Assembly: GCA_934351705.1 (NCBI GenBank)
Contig: CAKRJK010000012.1
Coordinates: forward strand, 1 to 12,940
Length of the DNA: 12,940 nucleotides
Reading direction: 5' to 3'
Source: an uncultured Lachnospiraceae bacterium
GTDB lineage: Bacteria > Bacillota > Clostridia > Lachnospirales > Lachnospiraceae
The notes beneath the pieces were generated by a model. It ran no database searches. It worked only from the letters and a program-made list of their open reading frames with translations, and was not told the DNA's origin. Below, in pieces: positions 1 to 7,872 of the stretch (within the stretch, counting starts at the first letter, position 1; each line of letters begins with the position of its first letter). Both the position numbers and the translations under genes were made by a program.

Positions 1-1740
1 TTCTACCTCTACGCGGGACTCCAGTTCTGATTTGGTAAATACACCGAATTTTTCAAATAAGGCAACTGCTTTGTCTGTTGCAAGGCAAGGAATTGCATCT
101 ACCATAGATTTGATATTCGGCAATCCGCGTTTTTCTGCTTCTTCTACCCAGCCCTCGGAGTAACCGTTTCCGTTAAATACGATTCTCTGATGCTCTGTCA
201 CATTCTTCTTGATCAGATCATGTACTGCCATATCAAAGTCATCTGCTTTTTCCAAAACATCACATGCTTCTGCAAATGCCTCTGCAACGATCGTATTTAA
301 GACTACGTTCGGCTGTGCGATAGATGCCTTTGAACCGACCATACGGAACTCAAACTTATTTCCCGTAAATGCGAACGGTGAAGTTCTGTTACGGTCTGTT
401 GCGTCCTTCATGAAATCAGGTAAGGTTGCCACACCTGTCTTTAACATCTCTCCCTCAAGACTGTGTGTTGCCGAGCCGGTGCTGATCAACTGTTTTAACA
501 CGTCCTCCAACTGTGCTCCCAAGAAGATTGAGATAATTGCAGGCGGTGCCTCGTTTGCTCCTAATCTGTGGTCATTTCCCACATCTGCTGCGGATGCTCT
601 TAAAATATCCGCATGGGTATCGACTGCTTTTAAGATACAGGATAATACCAACAGGAACTGTACATTATCATGTGGTGTATCGCCCGGATCTAAGAGGTTG
701 ATTCCGTCATCGGTGGTAATAGACCAGTTATTATGTTTACCGGAACCGTTCACTCCCGCAAATGGTTTTTCATGTAACAGACAGTGCATACCATGACGCT
801 CTGCCACTTTTTTCAATGTTTCCATTACCAACTGGTTATGGTCGACTGCAATGTTTGCCTCCGCATAAATCGGTGCTAACTCATGCTGTGCCGGAGCTAC
901 CTCATTATGCTGTGTTTTTGCGGATACACCGAGTTTCCAGAGCTCTTTGTTTACGTCTTTCATAAATGATGCGATTCTCTCGCGGATTGCTCCGAAATAG
1001 TGATCCTCCATCTCCTGTCCTTTTGCCGGCGGTGCTCCAAAAAGAGTACGTCCCGCATAAATCAAATCTTTTCTCTGTAAATATTTCTTTTCATCTACCA
1101 GGAAGTATTCCTGTTCCGGTCCGACGGAAGGTGTTACTTTCTTGGAAGTTGTATTTCCGAATAATCTCAAAAGTCTGAGTGACTGTTCATTGATTGCCGC
1201 CATAGAACGAAGAAGCGGTGTCTTTTGGTCTAATGCCTCGCCTGTGTAAGAACAGAACGCGGTCGGAATGCAAAGTGTTGCGCCTGCGGCATCCTGACGT
1301 ACAAATGCAGGTGAGGTACAATCCCATGCTGTATATCCTCTTGCCTCAAAGGTTGCTCTCAATCCGCCGGATGGAAATGATGATGCGTCCGGTTCACCTT
1401 TGATCAACTCTTTACCGGAAAAGCTCATTAAGATTTTTCCGTTTGGCATCGGTGCTGTGATAAAAGAATCATGCTTCTCGGCTGTCACACCTGTCAATGG
1501 CTGGAACCAATGTGTGTAATGTGTTGCACCTTTTTCGATTGCCCATTCTTTCATCTCATGTGCTACCACATCTGCCGTTTCTAAATCCAGTTCTTTTCCT
1601 TCTTCGATGACTTCTCTTAATTTTTTGTAAACTTTCTTCGGAAGTCGTTCCTGCATCACTGCATCATTGAATACGTTCTCTCCGAAAATATCTGCTACGT
1701 TGAAATAATCTGGTTTCTTTTCTACGGTTCTTTCTTCCAT
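1..1740 (-). CDS. glnN: Glutamine synthetase type III, C-terminus cut by window edge
   Basis: The protein makes glutamine from glutamate, ammonia and ATP in the cytoplasm. Reading the minus strand from 1740 gives 580 uninterrupted codons to the left edge. GSIII proteins are roughly 700 residues or more, so over 100 C-terminal residues lie outside. The start reads [20 protein letters not shown], followed by the GSIII-type N-terminal region. The PROSITE-style GS ATP-binding signature [16 protein letters not shown] is complete at about residues 325-340. The segments [23 protein letters not shown] and [14 protein letters not shown] are also typical of GSIII. The large size and these motifs separate it from GSI (GlnA). 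Two in-frame ATGs exist, at 1746 and 1740. An AAAGGA ribosome site lies 3 nt before the first and 9 nt before the second; I prefer 1740. The leader contains an intrinsic terminator (1818-1852), so expression is probably attenuated. It is transcribed divergently from glpP. Confidence 0.95.
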   Translation of the reverse strand, partial: MEERTVEKKPDYFNVADIFGENVFNDAVMQERLPKKVYKKLREVIEEGKELDLETADVVAHEMKEWAIEKGATHYTHWFQPLTGVTAEKHDSFITAPMPNGKILMSFSGKELIKGEPDASSFPSGGLRATFEARGYTAWDCTSPAFVRQDAAGATLCIPTAFCSYTGEALDQKTPLLRSMAAINEQSLRLLRLFGNTTSKKVTPSVGPEQEYFLVDEKKYLQRKDLIYAGRTLFGAPPAKGQEMEDHYFGAIRERIASFMKDVNKELWKLGVSAKTQHNEVAPAQHELAPIYAEANIAVDHNQLVMETLKKVAERHGMHCLLHEKPFAGVNGSGKHNNWSITTDDGINLLDPGDTPHDNVQFLLVLSCILKAVDTHADILRASAADVGNDHRLGANEAPPAIISIFLGAQLEDVLKQLISTGSATHSLEGEMLKTGVATLPDFMKDATDRNRTSPFAFTGNKFEFRMVGSKASIAQPNVVLNTIVAEAFAEACDVLEKADDFDMAVHDLIKKNVTEHQRIVFNGNGYSEGWVEEAEKRGLPNIKSMVDAIPCLATDKAVALFEKFGVFTKSELESRVEVE

Positions 1741-1817
1741 GTTCATACATCCTTTCTTTACTTTTTTTACAAGTGCATCCCCTGTGTCACTGTGCCTTTG
1801 TATAGTTTCTTAGAATG

Positions 1818-1852
1818 AAAAAAAGGACGCTCCATCGCTAAATGGAACGCCC
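1818..1852 (-). terminator. Leader terminator (attenuator) upstream of glutamine synthetase
   Basis: On the minus strand GGGCGTTCCAT (1852-1842) pairs with ATGGAGCGTCC (1835-1825) over 11 bp, using two G-U wobbles, around a 6-nt loop TTAGCG, and runs into seven U residues. The wobbles pair only in the minus-strand RNA, so the hairpin is oriented with glnN. It lies about 75 nt upstream of the start codon with no gene before it, which is the position of an attenuator. An alternative hairpin, GAAC-AAGGGC-GTTC (1858-1845), would use the same 5' arm and block the terminator. Confidence 0.8.
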
Positions 1853-1870
1853 TTGTTCATCTCTGCTAAC

Positions 1871-1899
1871 ACAATACTCCTATTTTTTTTGAAATGCAA
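1871..1899 (-). promoter_or_regulatory. Candidate promoter for glutamine synthetase
   Basis: On the minus strand TTGCAT (1899-1894) and TATTGT (1876-1871) are separated by 17 bp. Transcription would start near 1864, just before the attenuator hairpin. The -10 is weak and the surroundings are very AT-rich, so other start sites further upstream are possible. Confidence 0.35.
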
Positions 1900-2024
1900 T
1901 AGTATTTTTTTATTTTTGATACTATTCTACATTTTTTACAAGGATTCAGATTTTTTTATTTATTTTTTGGCAAATGTCACAATATATTTTGTTATTTTTG
2001 GGCACATGATTTTTGAACACAAAC

Positions 2025-2053
2025 TTTTCTTTTCCTGATATTTCATATATAAT
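2025..2053 (+). promoter_or_regulatory. Candidate glpP promoter
   Basis: A consensus TATAAT (2048-2053) lies 57 nt before the glpP start codon. The best -35 at 17-bp spacing is a poor TTTTCT (2025-2030). The rest of the intergenic stretch between glnN and glpP is AT-rich and shows no further gene. Confidence 0.5.
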
Positions 2054-2110
2054 AAAAGCAGTCATTTAAGGTTTCATGCCTTTTTATTCTTATCAGTAGG
2101 AGGTAGGTAA

Positions 2111-2677
2111 ATGCGTTCTGAGTTTTTGGAGGCTTTAGAAGATTCCCCTGTGATTGCAGCGGTAAAAAATGAAGATGGGTTAGAAAAATGTTTACAATCC
2201 GAAAGTTCCATTGTGTTCATTTTATACGGAGACATCTGTAACATCCGAAAGATTGTATCAAAAGTGAAATCCGCAAATAAGATTGCAATGGTTCATGTTG
2301 ATCTGATTCACGGACTGAGTTCAAAAGAGATTGCGATTGATTTTATTCATCAATACACCGATGCCGACGGCATTATCACTACGAAATCTCCTCTGATCAA
2401 ACGGGCAAAGGAATTGGGACTTTATACGATCCTTCGTTTTTTTGTCATTGATTCTATGGCTTATGACAGTATTCAAAAAACAATGCGTGCCGGAAAACCC
2501 GACTGTATCGAAATCCTTCCCGCACTGATGCCAAAGGTCATCAAAAAGATTTGCAAGGATTCTCCGATTCCCGTAATCGCGGGCGGCATGGTTTCCGAAA
2601 AGGAAGATATTATGGCACTTTTACAGGCAGGTGCCGTGTCCGTTTCTTCCTCCGATCAGGATACCTGGTTTATTTAA
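2111..2677 (+). CDS. glpP: Glycerol-3-phosphate responsive antiterminator
   Basis: The 188-residue protein belongs to the GlpP family. These TIM-barrel proteins bind glycerol 3-phosphate and then act on leader RNAs of glycerol genes to prevent termination. The family hallmarks visible here are HVDLIHGLS (62-70), the ITTKSPLIKRAKELG segment (89-103), LRFFVIDS (108-115), EILPALMPK (134-142), the phosphate-binding loop IAGGMV (156-161) and AGAVSVSSS (173-181). Length and motif order match full-length family members. The start ATG follows an AGGAGG ribosome site by about 7 nt. It stands alone: no glpF, glpK or glpD lies beside it, so its RNA targets must be elsewhere. It faces the antiporter gene across a shared terminator. 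The family assignment is firm; the glycerol regulon role is inferred from the family. Confidence 0.93.
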   Translation: MRSEFLEALEDSPVIAAVKNEDGLEKCLQSESSIVFILYGDICNIRKIVSKVKSANKIAMVHVDLIHGLSSKEIAIDFIHQYTDADGIITTKSPLIKRAKELGLYTILRFFVIDSMAYDSIQKTMRAGKPDCIEILPALMPKVIKKICKDSPIPVIAGGMVSEKEDIMALLQAGAVSVSSSDQDTWFI

Positions 2678-2684
2678 ACATAAA

Positions 2685-2729
2685 AATAAGAGGTTGTCGA
2701 AAGAATTTCTTTTGACAGCCTCTTTTCTT
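2685..2729. terminator. Bidirectional terminator between glpP and the antiporter gene
   Basis: The stem 2688-2698 pairs with 2714-2724 (AAGAGGTTGTC with GACAGCCTCTT, one G-U pair), around a loop that can fold further as GAAA/TTTC. T-rich tracts follow on both strands. It lies 8 nt after glpP and 9 nt after the convergent antiporter stop codon, so it can serve both. Confidence 0.85.
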
Positions 2730-2738
2730 ATGTATTGT

Positions 2739-3938
2739 CTACGCAGTTGCCTGTTCTTCTTTTGTTCCTTTATCTTTAAATACCATTCCCAGCAATACCG
2801 GTGTGATCAGAGTTGTTACAATAACCACCAAAACAATCGGTGCAAACAGATCGTCACTCAGCATTCCTGCCTGGTATCCTTTTTGTGCCACAATCAACGC
2901 AACCTCTCCTCTGGATATCATACCAACACCGATCTGGAGTGATTCTTTATTGGTATATTTGCAAAGTTTTGCTCCCAAGCCACATCCGATGACTTTAGAA
3001 ATAATTGCAATCACAAGCAGAATTAAGGAAAATACAATTAGACTTCCCGTCAATCCGTCTAACTTTGTCTTCATACCGATACTTGCAAAGAATACCGGTG
3101 AAAAGATTAAGTAAGATGCAATGGATACTCTCCGCTCTACATAGCTTTCTATCTTCATGGAGCAAAGCATCAGACCTGCAAAGTAAGCACCTGTAATATC
3201 TGCGATTCCGAAAAATACTTCTGATGCGTATGCCATCAAAAAGCAGAAGGACAGGGATAAGATTGCGGTTCTTCTCAAATTATCTCTTTTCTCGATTAAT
3301 GGTTTTAACTTGCTTAACACAAACCAAAGGACTGCGATTGCCACGAAATACAAAGCAATCTTTCCAAATACAACTGCCGGGTTGACACTGGTATCTTCAA
3401 GGCTTGTAACAATCGTCAATACGATAATACCGAGAATATCATCAATAATTGCCGCTCCCAGAATGGTCGCTCCGACTTTTCCTTTCAAATGGCCAAGCTC
3501 ACGTAACGTCTCGACTGTGATACTTACCGATGTCGCCGTCAACACAACTCCGACAAAGAGTGCTCTTAAAAATTCTTTGTAGTCGGTTACATCCAAATGG
3601 AAATACAACGCATACGCTGCAAATCCTCCGACTAACGGTACGATAACTCCACATGTTGCAACGATGAAGGATGCAACACCGTTTTCCTTTAACTCTCCTA
3701 AATCTGTTTCAAGACCTGCACAGAACATCAACAGAATAACACCAATCTCTGCCATATATGACAAAAAGTTTCCGTCACTTTCCATCTGTATCAGGTTCAG
3801 CACGGATGGTCCCAAAATGACACCTGCTACTAATGCTCCTACTACCTGCGGCATCTTTATCTTTCTGGTAAACAATCCGAATATTTTGGTTGAAATCAGA
3901 ATTATTGCTAAAAACAATAAAAAGTTAAATGATTCCAT
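2739..3938 (-). CDS. CPA2-family cation/proton antiporter (KefB/NapA-like)
   Basis: This is a 399-residue inner-membrane protein with about 12-13 hydrophobic helices spread over its whole length. It resembles the Na+(K+)/H+ exchanger domain of the CPA2 superfamily. The paired acidic residues of the ion-binding site appear in GAAIIDDILG (D166, D167); a DD pair is typical of electrogenic CPA2 members. KMPQVVGALVAGVILGPS (28-45) and MISRGEVALIVAQKGY (340-355) are also characteristic. The protein ends soon after the last helix at GMVFKDKGTKEE, so the RCK/TrkA-N nucleotide-binding domain of true KefB/KefC is absent. The ion (Na+ or K+) cannot be told from sequence. A GAGGTGG ribosome site precedes the ATG. 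The gene is monocistronic, with terminators at both ends of its region. The symbol is left open because kefB would overstate the match. Confidence 0.9.
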   Translation of the reverse strand: MESFNFLLFLAIILISTKIFGLFTRKIKMPQVVGALVAGVILGPSVLNLIQMESDGNFLSYMAEIGVILLMFCAGLETDLGELKENGVASFIVATCGVIVPLVGGFAAYALYFHLDVTDYKEFLRALFVGVVLTATSVSITVETLRELGHLKGKVGATILGAAIIDDILGIIVLTIVTSLEDTSVNPAVVFGKIALYFVAIAVLWFVLSKLKPLIEKRDNLRRTAILSLSFCFLMAYASEVFFGIADITGAYFAGLMLCSMKIESYVERRVSIASYLIFSPVFFASIGMKTKLDGLTGSLIVFSLILLVIAIISKVIGCGLGAKLCKYTNKESLQIGVGMISRGEVALIVAQKGYQAGMLSDDLFAPIVLVVIVTTLITPVLLGMVFKDKGTKEEQATA

Positions 3939-4120
3939 AATTCCACCTCTTTCAGTTTCTTCTATTTTTTCACTGACTATCTTACTACCATTGCCGACAA
4001 AAAACCATCTACATTTTTTTCAAAAAGTAACTGGTTTTTTCTTTATTTTTTGTGAGTTTTTTCTATATAAATATTAGCTGTTTTTTTACAGGGTACACAC
4101 CCTATCCGCGGCAGACAGGG

Positions 4121-4155
4121 AAAAGCCTCGGAAACTTTGAATTTCCGAGGCTTTT
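4121..4155. terminator. Intrinsic terminator with a perfect 14-bp stem
   Basis: AAAAGCCTCGGAAA (4121-4134) and TTTCCGAGGCTTTT (4142-4155) are perfectly complementary around a 7-nt loop. The A-tract/T-tract arrangement allows use on either strand. On the minus strand it would end the putative small RNA and any read-through from sbcC; no plus-strand gene precedes it. Confidence 0.85.
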
Positions 4156-4266
4156 CGAGGAGTTTAGTTATGAAAATGTTAATCTATCAATAAAGGTATT
4201 GTTGCCTTGCTTCATTTGATAGGTTCATTATAAGAATCATTTGTGACAAAACTGTGTCGCATCCCT
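4121..4266 (-). ncRNA. Putative small RNA, unnamed
   Basis: On the minus strand a consensus TATAAT (4278-4273) is followed 7 nt later by a purine start (near 4266). The RNA would begin with a 7-bp hairpin (TGCGACA 4261-4255 with TGTCACA 4248-4242). Next comes a long bulged stem (4233-4216 with 4190-4168) capped by an inner hairpin (GCCTT 4208-4204 with AAGGT 4197-4193). A single-stranded stretch containing CUCCUC (4162-4157) follows, then the perfect terminator. Promoter, 5' hairpin, body, C-rich anti-Shine-Dalgarno-like stretch and terminator are the layout of a trans-acting bacterial sRNA of about 145 nt. No good -35 is visible. It could instead be a 3' UTR of sbcC or a decayed mobile element. 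I do not recognise a named family. Confidence 0.45.
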
Positions 4267-4272
4267 TAAAGG

Positions 4273-4278
4273 ATTATA
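4273..4278 (-). promoter_or_regulatory. Consensus -10 box for the putative small RNA
   Basis: TATAAT is read on the minus strand, 7 nt upstream of the first base of the predicted RNA. The 16-18 bp spacing window holds no TTGACA-like -35, so activity would rest on the -10 or on an activator. Confidence 0.4.
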
Positions 4279-4325
4279 AAATAAATCTAAAAATTCCGTT
4301 TATTTTATTTAGATTTTCTTAACAA

Positions 4326-6665
4326 CTACATTTCCCACCGAATACTGCTTCCTCTTTCCCCTTTTTCCACAACCAGCTTTTTATCAAGCTGTTCTTTTAA
4401 CTCACTGACGTGTGAAATGATTCCGACCTGACGGTTCTCTCCCGCAAGTTCCTGCAGAACCTCCACCGCCTGCTGACGTGACATCTCATCCAGAGTGCCA
4501 AATCCCTCATCAATAAACATAACATCTAATTGTACCGCTCCCGCCATCTTCTGGACAATATCGGACAGTCCCAGTGCCATCGACAATGCCGCAAGAAAAG
4601 ATTCTCCGCCGGAAAGCGTCTTGATGTCGCGAATGCTGTTGGTCATCATACTGTACACCTGCAGATCCAAGCCCTCATTCTTTCCCTTGCCGACGTTGTC
4701 ACTCTCTTTTAACTGTAACAAGAATCCGCCCCGGTTCATTTTGATCAGGCGTTTATTTGCCTCCGCCAGAATCAATCGGAAATACTTTCTTTGCATATAA
4801 GTTTCAAAATCAATCTTGGCACTTCCGCTGATCTTGCCGTTTGCCGTACGATTCAGCGTATCAATGACCGCAGCCTCCTCATGCAGTCTTTCATATGTCT
4901 TCTCGTACTTTTCCAGATTTTGATAAATCTGTCGGTTGATTTCCAATGCGGTGTGCGTCTTTTGCAGTTCCTTTTCCGAATCTCGCAGCTTTTTTGTCCA
5001 CTCCTGCTTTAACTCTTTTGCCGTTTGGATATCTTCTTCTTTTTGGTTTTTGGTGTTTTTCAAAAGCTGCTCCCGTTGTCCGAGATAGAGCTGTTCTTTT
5101 TCCTCGCACTGTTTTCTCAGTTCTTCGGCACGGCTTACCTGCTTTTGCAATTTTTCAAGACTTGCTTTCCTGTCTTTTAATGCCTGCTTTGCCTCTTTCT
5201 CGCTTCCGTACAGCAATTCTTTCCTATTTATCTCGAGTTCTTTTTTTGCCTCTGCCAGGAGAATTTTCGCCTTTGTCTCCTCCTCTCTTTTCAGGCTCTC
5301 ATATTGTTCCTTCTGTGCGAGAAACTCTGCCCCGAAACGCTCTCTGTCTGCCTCCGCACACTCCCTGTCCCGCTTGCTCTGTTCTACCATCTCCTGTGTC
5401 GGAGCGTGTTCCGTAATTTTTGCCGGATTGGGATGTTCTGTGGAGCCGCACACAGGACACGGGGTTTTCTCTTTTAACTGCAATGCCAAAATTCCCGCCT
5501 GTTCCCGGAAAAATTTCTGATAGATTTCCTCGTAAAGTTCTCCCGCTCTTTTGGCTTTTTCAACCTGTCTTTCCCAAAGCTCCCTGCTCTCTTGCGTCTT
5601 TTTCTTTTCTTTTCCGAAAATTCCTTTGTCCTGTGCGATTTCTTCCAGACGCTTTGTCGCACCCGCTTCTTTTTCTTTTCCTTTTTGAATCTGCTCATAA
5701 ATCGGCAACGACCGCTCTAACTCTGCGATTTCCTTTTGCAACAATTCCTCCTGCTCTGACAACTGCCGCTTTGCCGCCTGCTCCTGCTCCGATAACATCT
5801 GCTTTTTTTCGGACAGCTCACTTAGCAAAATCTCTGTTTTTTTCAACTGTGCAAACTGTGCATTGATCTGCTCCTGCACACTCAGCTTTGCACTCAGTTC
5901 CTCCAGTTTCTTTGTCTCTTCCTTTTTCTGCGCAAGCTGTTCTTTTTCCTTCTTCTTCTGCCGCTCGATACACGCCACAAGCTGCTCGGTATCCGCCTCG
6001 CATTCTATGTCAAAACGTGCATTGGACAACTCCTGCCACATTGCCTTTTTGCAGTCGTCTAACGCCTCCTGGGCATGAAACGCCCTGCGTTTTAACTCTT
6101 CCTCGATCCGATAGTATAAACTCGTCTTAAAGATTTTAGATAAAATCATTTTCCGGTTGTCTGATTTTGTATACAACAGCTTCAAAAAATCTCCCTGAGC
6201 CAGCATGACCGTCTGGGTAAATTGAACGGCATCCAACCCGATGAGTTCTTCGATTTTCTCATCGGTCTGTGCTTTTTTCTCCGGGTAAACCTCCTGATTC
6301 GGCAGCGTTAATTCTACGGATTTTGTCACTTTCTGCTCTTTGACTTTGCCGTTTTTTAATTCTTTTTCAATATAATAATCGGGATTTCTGTATACCGTGT
6401 AGACTTCATCGCGAACCGAAAAGGTGAAACGGACATAGGTACGTGTCTGCGGTTTTGCAAACTGGCTTCGCATCATGTTGCCGCTCCGCTCACCGCCGCT
6501 TGTTCTGTCATACAAAGCGTACACCATCGCATCAAATATCGTAGTCTTTCCCGCTCCGGTATTGCCGGTAATCAGAAAAACTCCGTTGCCGACTTTGGAA
6601 AAATCCACCACTTCTTCTCCCGCATAAGAACCAAATGCCGACATCTCCAGCTTTAAAGGTTTCAT
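4326..6665 (-). CDS. sbcC: SbcC, ATPase subunit of the SbcCD nuclease
   Basis: SbcC is the SMC-like ATPase that, with SbcD, opens DNA hairpins and trims blocked double-strand ends. The N-terminal half-ATPase carries Walker A GNTGAGKT (34-41) and the Q-loop segment VMLAQGDFLKLL (153-164). A long Lys/Glu/Gln-rich coiled coil spans about 185-600 and is split by the zinc hook TPCPVCGSTEHP (C403, C406), where two molecules dimerise through zinc. The C-terminal half has the signature LSGGES (684-689), Walker B VMFIDE (715-720), the D-loop GTLDE and the switch histidine in SHVSELKEQ. At 779 residues it is clearly shorter than the roughly 1,050 of the E. coli protein; the loss lies in the coiled coil, while all ATPase motifs remain. 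Its ATG overlaps the sbcD stop as ATGA, with a GGAGGGGAG ribosome site inside sbcD, so translation is probably coupled. Confidence 0.96.
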   Translation of the reverse strand: MKPLKLEMSAFGSYAGEEVVDFSKVGNGVFLITGNTGAGKTTIFDAMVYALYDRTSGGERSGNMMRSQFAKPQTRTYVRFTFSVRDEVYTVYRNPDYYIEKELKNGKVKEQKVTKSVELTLPNQEVYPEKKAQTDEKIEELIGLDAVQFTQTVMLAQGDFLKLLYTKSDNRKMILSKIFKTSLYYRIEEELKRRAFHAQEALDDCKKAMWQELSNARFDIECEADTEQLVACIERQKKKEKEQLAQKKEETKKLEELSAKLSVQEQINAQFAQLKKTEILLSELSEKKQMLSEQEQAAKRQLSEQEELLQKEIAELERSLPIYEQIQKGKEKEAGATKRLEEIAQDKGIFGKEKKKTQESRELWERQVEKAKRAGELYEEIYQKFFREQAGILALQLKEKTPCPVCGSTEHPNPAKITEHAPTQEMVEQSKRDRECAEADRERFGAEFLAQKEQYESLKREEETKAKILLAEAKKELEINRKELLYGSEKEAKQALKDRKASLEKLQKQVSRAEELRKQCEEKEQLYLGQREQLLKNTKNQKEEDIQTAKELKQEWTKKLRDSEKELQKTHTALEINRQIYQNLEKYEKTYERLHEEAAVIDTLNRTANGKISGSAKIDFETYMQRKYFRLILAEANKRLIKMNRGGFLLQLKESDNVGKGKNEGLDLQVYSMMTNSIRDIKTLSGGESFLAALSMALGLSDIVQKMAGAVQLDVMFIDEGFGTLDEMSRQQAVEVLQELAGENRQVGIISHVSELKEQLDKKLVVEKGERGSSIRWEM

Positions 6666-7825
6666 TCTTTCTCCCCTCCGTTCTCTAAAAGTCCATTCAG
6701 AATCTCATGCATCACTTCTTCTTCCTGTGCCGTCATCTCCCTGCCCTGCATCATTTCAAAAAATGCCGCAAACGACTCCATCGGTGCTTCACTCTCGATC
6801 TGTTCTTCCTCAAATTCCAGAATTTTTCTTGTTCTCGCATTGTCGATCCGTATCTCTAAAATATAGGAAAATACCGTTTCTAAACGCTCCTTTGGCAAAT
6901 ACGGTTCAATCTCGTCGGTCAGCGTAATACTCACATAGTCCTCCGCCGCCTCCGTATGCGTAAGCACCTCCTGCAATTCGCCTTTTAAGACCGAAACCTC
7001 CCGGAGCGGTTTGATCGTTCGTGTCTCTATGTGCGGTCTGCTGCCCTTTTCCTTTAACTCTACTACGGTAAAGGTTTTTTCGTCATCCGCCTCACTCACA
7101 GAATATTTTAACAATGTTCCGGCATAACGGCATTCTTCCCTTCCGACTTTCTGTGCCTTGTGTAAATGCCCTAATGCCGCATAATCGAACATATCCAGTT
7201 TGCTGCTGTACACCCTGTCTATTCCGCCTACCATAAGAACCTCCGACTCGCAGGTCTGTTCTTCTTCTTTGCCTGTCGTGTAGAATTGATGTGACACGAT
7301 GACATTCCTCTCCTTTTGGGATATCTCCTCTTTTTCCAAAATGGCTCCGATCGCACTGTCATAGCTGTCGATCTCCCCTTCCGCATATTCATGCCTGATA
7401 TAGGACGGCTTTGTAAACGGCAGCAGATAGAAACGGATCTTTCCGTAATCATCTTCCAAAATAACCTGTTCTATCGTATCCTCCGCCTTTCTCGGCGGCA
7501 TTCCCGCGATATGTACACGGTGTTTTTTAAGAATACCGCTTGCAAACGCAAGTCGTTCCCCACTGTCGTGATTTCCCGCAATCATCAGAATTTCGGGTGC
7601 CTGCTCCAGAGCATTTAACTCTGTCAAAAATTCATCCAGCAGATGCACCGCCTCTGCCGCCGGAATCGGCTTGTCATAAATATCTCCGGCAAACACTACC
7701 GCCTCCGGTTTTTCTTCCTCCACAGCCTTTATAATCTGCTCCAATACATATTTTTGGTCTTCTAACAGAGAATAATGGTAAAGATGTTTTCCTATATGTA
7801 AATCTCCGATGTGAAAAAATTTCAT
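6662..7825 (-). CDS. sbcD: SbcD, Mre11-type nuclease subunit
   Basis: SbcD is the manganese-dependent exonuclease/endonuclease partner of SbcC. This 387-residue protein shows the calcineurin-like phosphoesterase motifs in order: GDLHIGK (7-13, D8 and H10), GDIYD (47-51), GNHDSGERLAF (84-94), VSHQF (177-181, H179) and GHLHKAQ (219-225, H220 and H222). The C-terminal part after about residue 290 is a capping region rich in Glu, as in the family. Length is close to the usual 380-400. The start ATG has an AAGGAG ribosome site 6-7 nt upstream. It is first in the sbcDC operon and diverges from the Y-family polymerase gene. A degenerate LexA-like box (7851-7864) lies about 26 nt upstream of the start codon. 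Confidence 0.96.
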   Translation of the reverse strand: MKFFHIGDLHIGKHLYHYSLLEDQKYVLEQIIKAVEEEKPEAVVFAGDIYDKPIPAAEAVHLLDEFLTELNALEQAPEILMIAGNHDSGERLAFASGILKKHRVHIAGMPPRKAEDTIEQVILEDDYGKIRFYLLPFTKPSYIRHEYAEGEIDSYDSAIGAILEKEEISQKERNVIVSHQFYTTGKEEEQTCESEVLMVGGIDRVYSSKLDMFDYAALGHLHKAQKVGREECRYAGTLLKYSVSEADDEKTFTVVELKEKGSRPHIETRTIKPLREVSVLKGELQEVLTHTEAAEDYVSITLTDEIEPYLPKERLETVFSYILEIRIDNARTRKILEFEEEQIESEAPMESFAAFFEMMQGREMTAQEEEVMHEILNGLLENGGEKE

Positions 7826-7850
7826 TTTTTTCTCCTTTTACAGCAAAAAG

Positions 7851-7864
7851 CAAACAAATATTCG
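7851..7864. promoter_or_regulatory. Candidate LexA (SOS) box between divergent repair genes
   Basis: On the minus strand the site reads CGAAT-ATTT-GTTTG, matching 8 of the 10 fixed positions of the Gram-positive LexA consensus CGAAC-N4-GTTCG. It overlaps the expected -35 position of the polymerase promoter and sits just in front of sbcD. Position and target genes fit SOS control, but two mismatches leave real doubt. Confidence 0.35.
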
Positions 7865-7872
7865 ATTTCCTG

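Larger units (their letters stand above)
3939..4325. other. Gene-free intergenic region between antiporter and sbcC
   Basis: This 387-nt stretch contains no convincing protein gene. From about 3960 to 4090 it is T-rich and should hold the antiporter promoter, but I find no clear -35/-10 pair. From 4121 to 4278 lie a perfect terminator stem, further hairpins and a TATAAT box that together suggest a minus-strand small RNA (separate entry). An AT-only inverted repeat (4283-4291 with 4308-4316) just after the sbcC stop may act as a weak sbcC terminator. Confidence 0.6.

Noticed and set aside
209..796. Open frame of 195 codons on the plus strand
   Set aside because: It is antisense to the glutamine synthetase gene, whose minus-strand reading carries full family motifs.
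1872..1906. AT-rich inverted repeat AATACT...AGTATT followed by T residues on the plus strand
   Set aside because: The stem is almost only A-T with interruptions, and no plus-strand gene precedes it that would need a terminator.
2068..2090. Small hairpin AAGG...CCTT followed by T residues in the glpP leader
   Set aside because: A 4-bp stem is too weak for an attenuator and occurs easily by chance.
4170..4193. Seven-codon frame (MKMLIYQ) after a GAGGAG on the plus strand
   Set aside because: It looks like a leader peptide, but no plus-strand gene follows and no promoter is visible. The same bases fit better as the CUCCUC stretch and stem of a minus-strand RNA.
4227..4232. Second minus-strand TATAAT inside the putative small RNA
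   Set aside because: It has no -35 and lies within a paired stem. The upstream TATAAT at 4278-4273 is better placed before the structured region.
4946..5866. Two plus-strand frames of about 150 codons each opposite sbcC
   Set aside because: They are shadows of the Glu/Lys-rich coiled-coil region, have composition unlike real proteins and lack ribosome sites.
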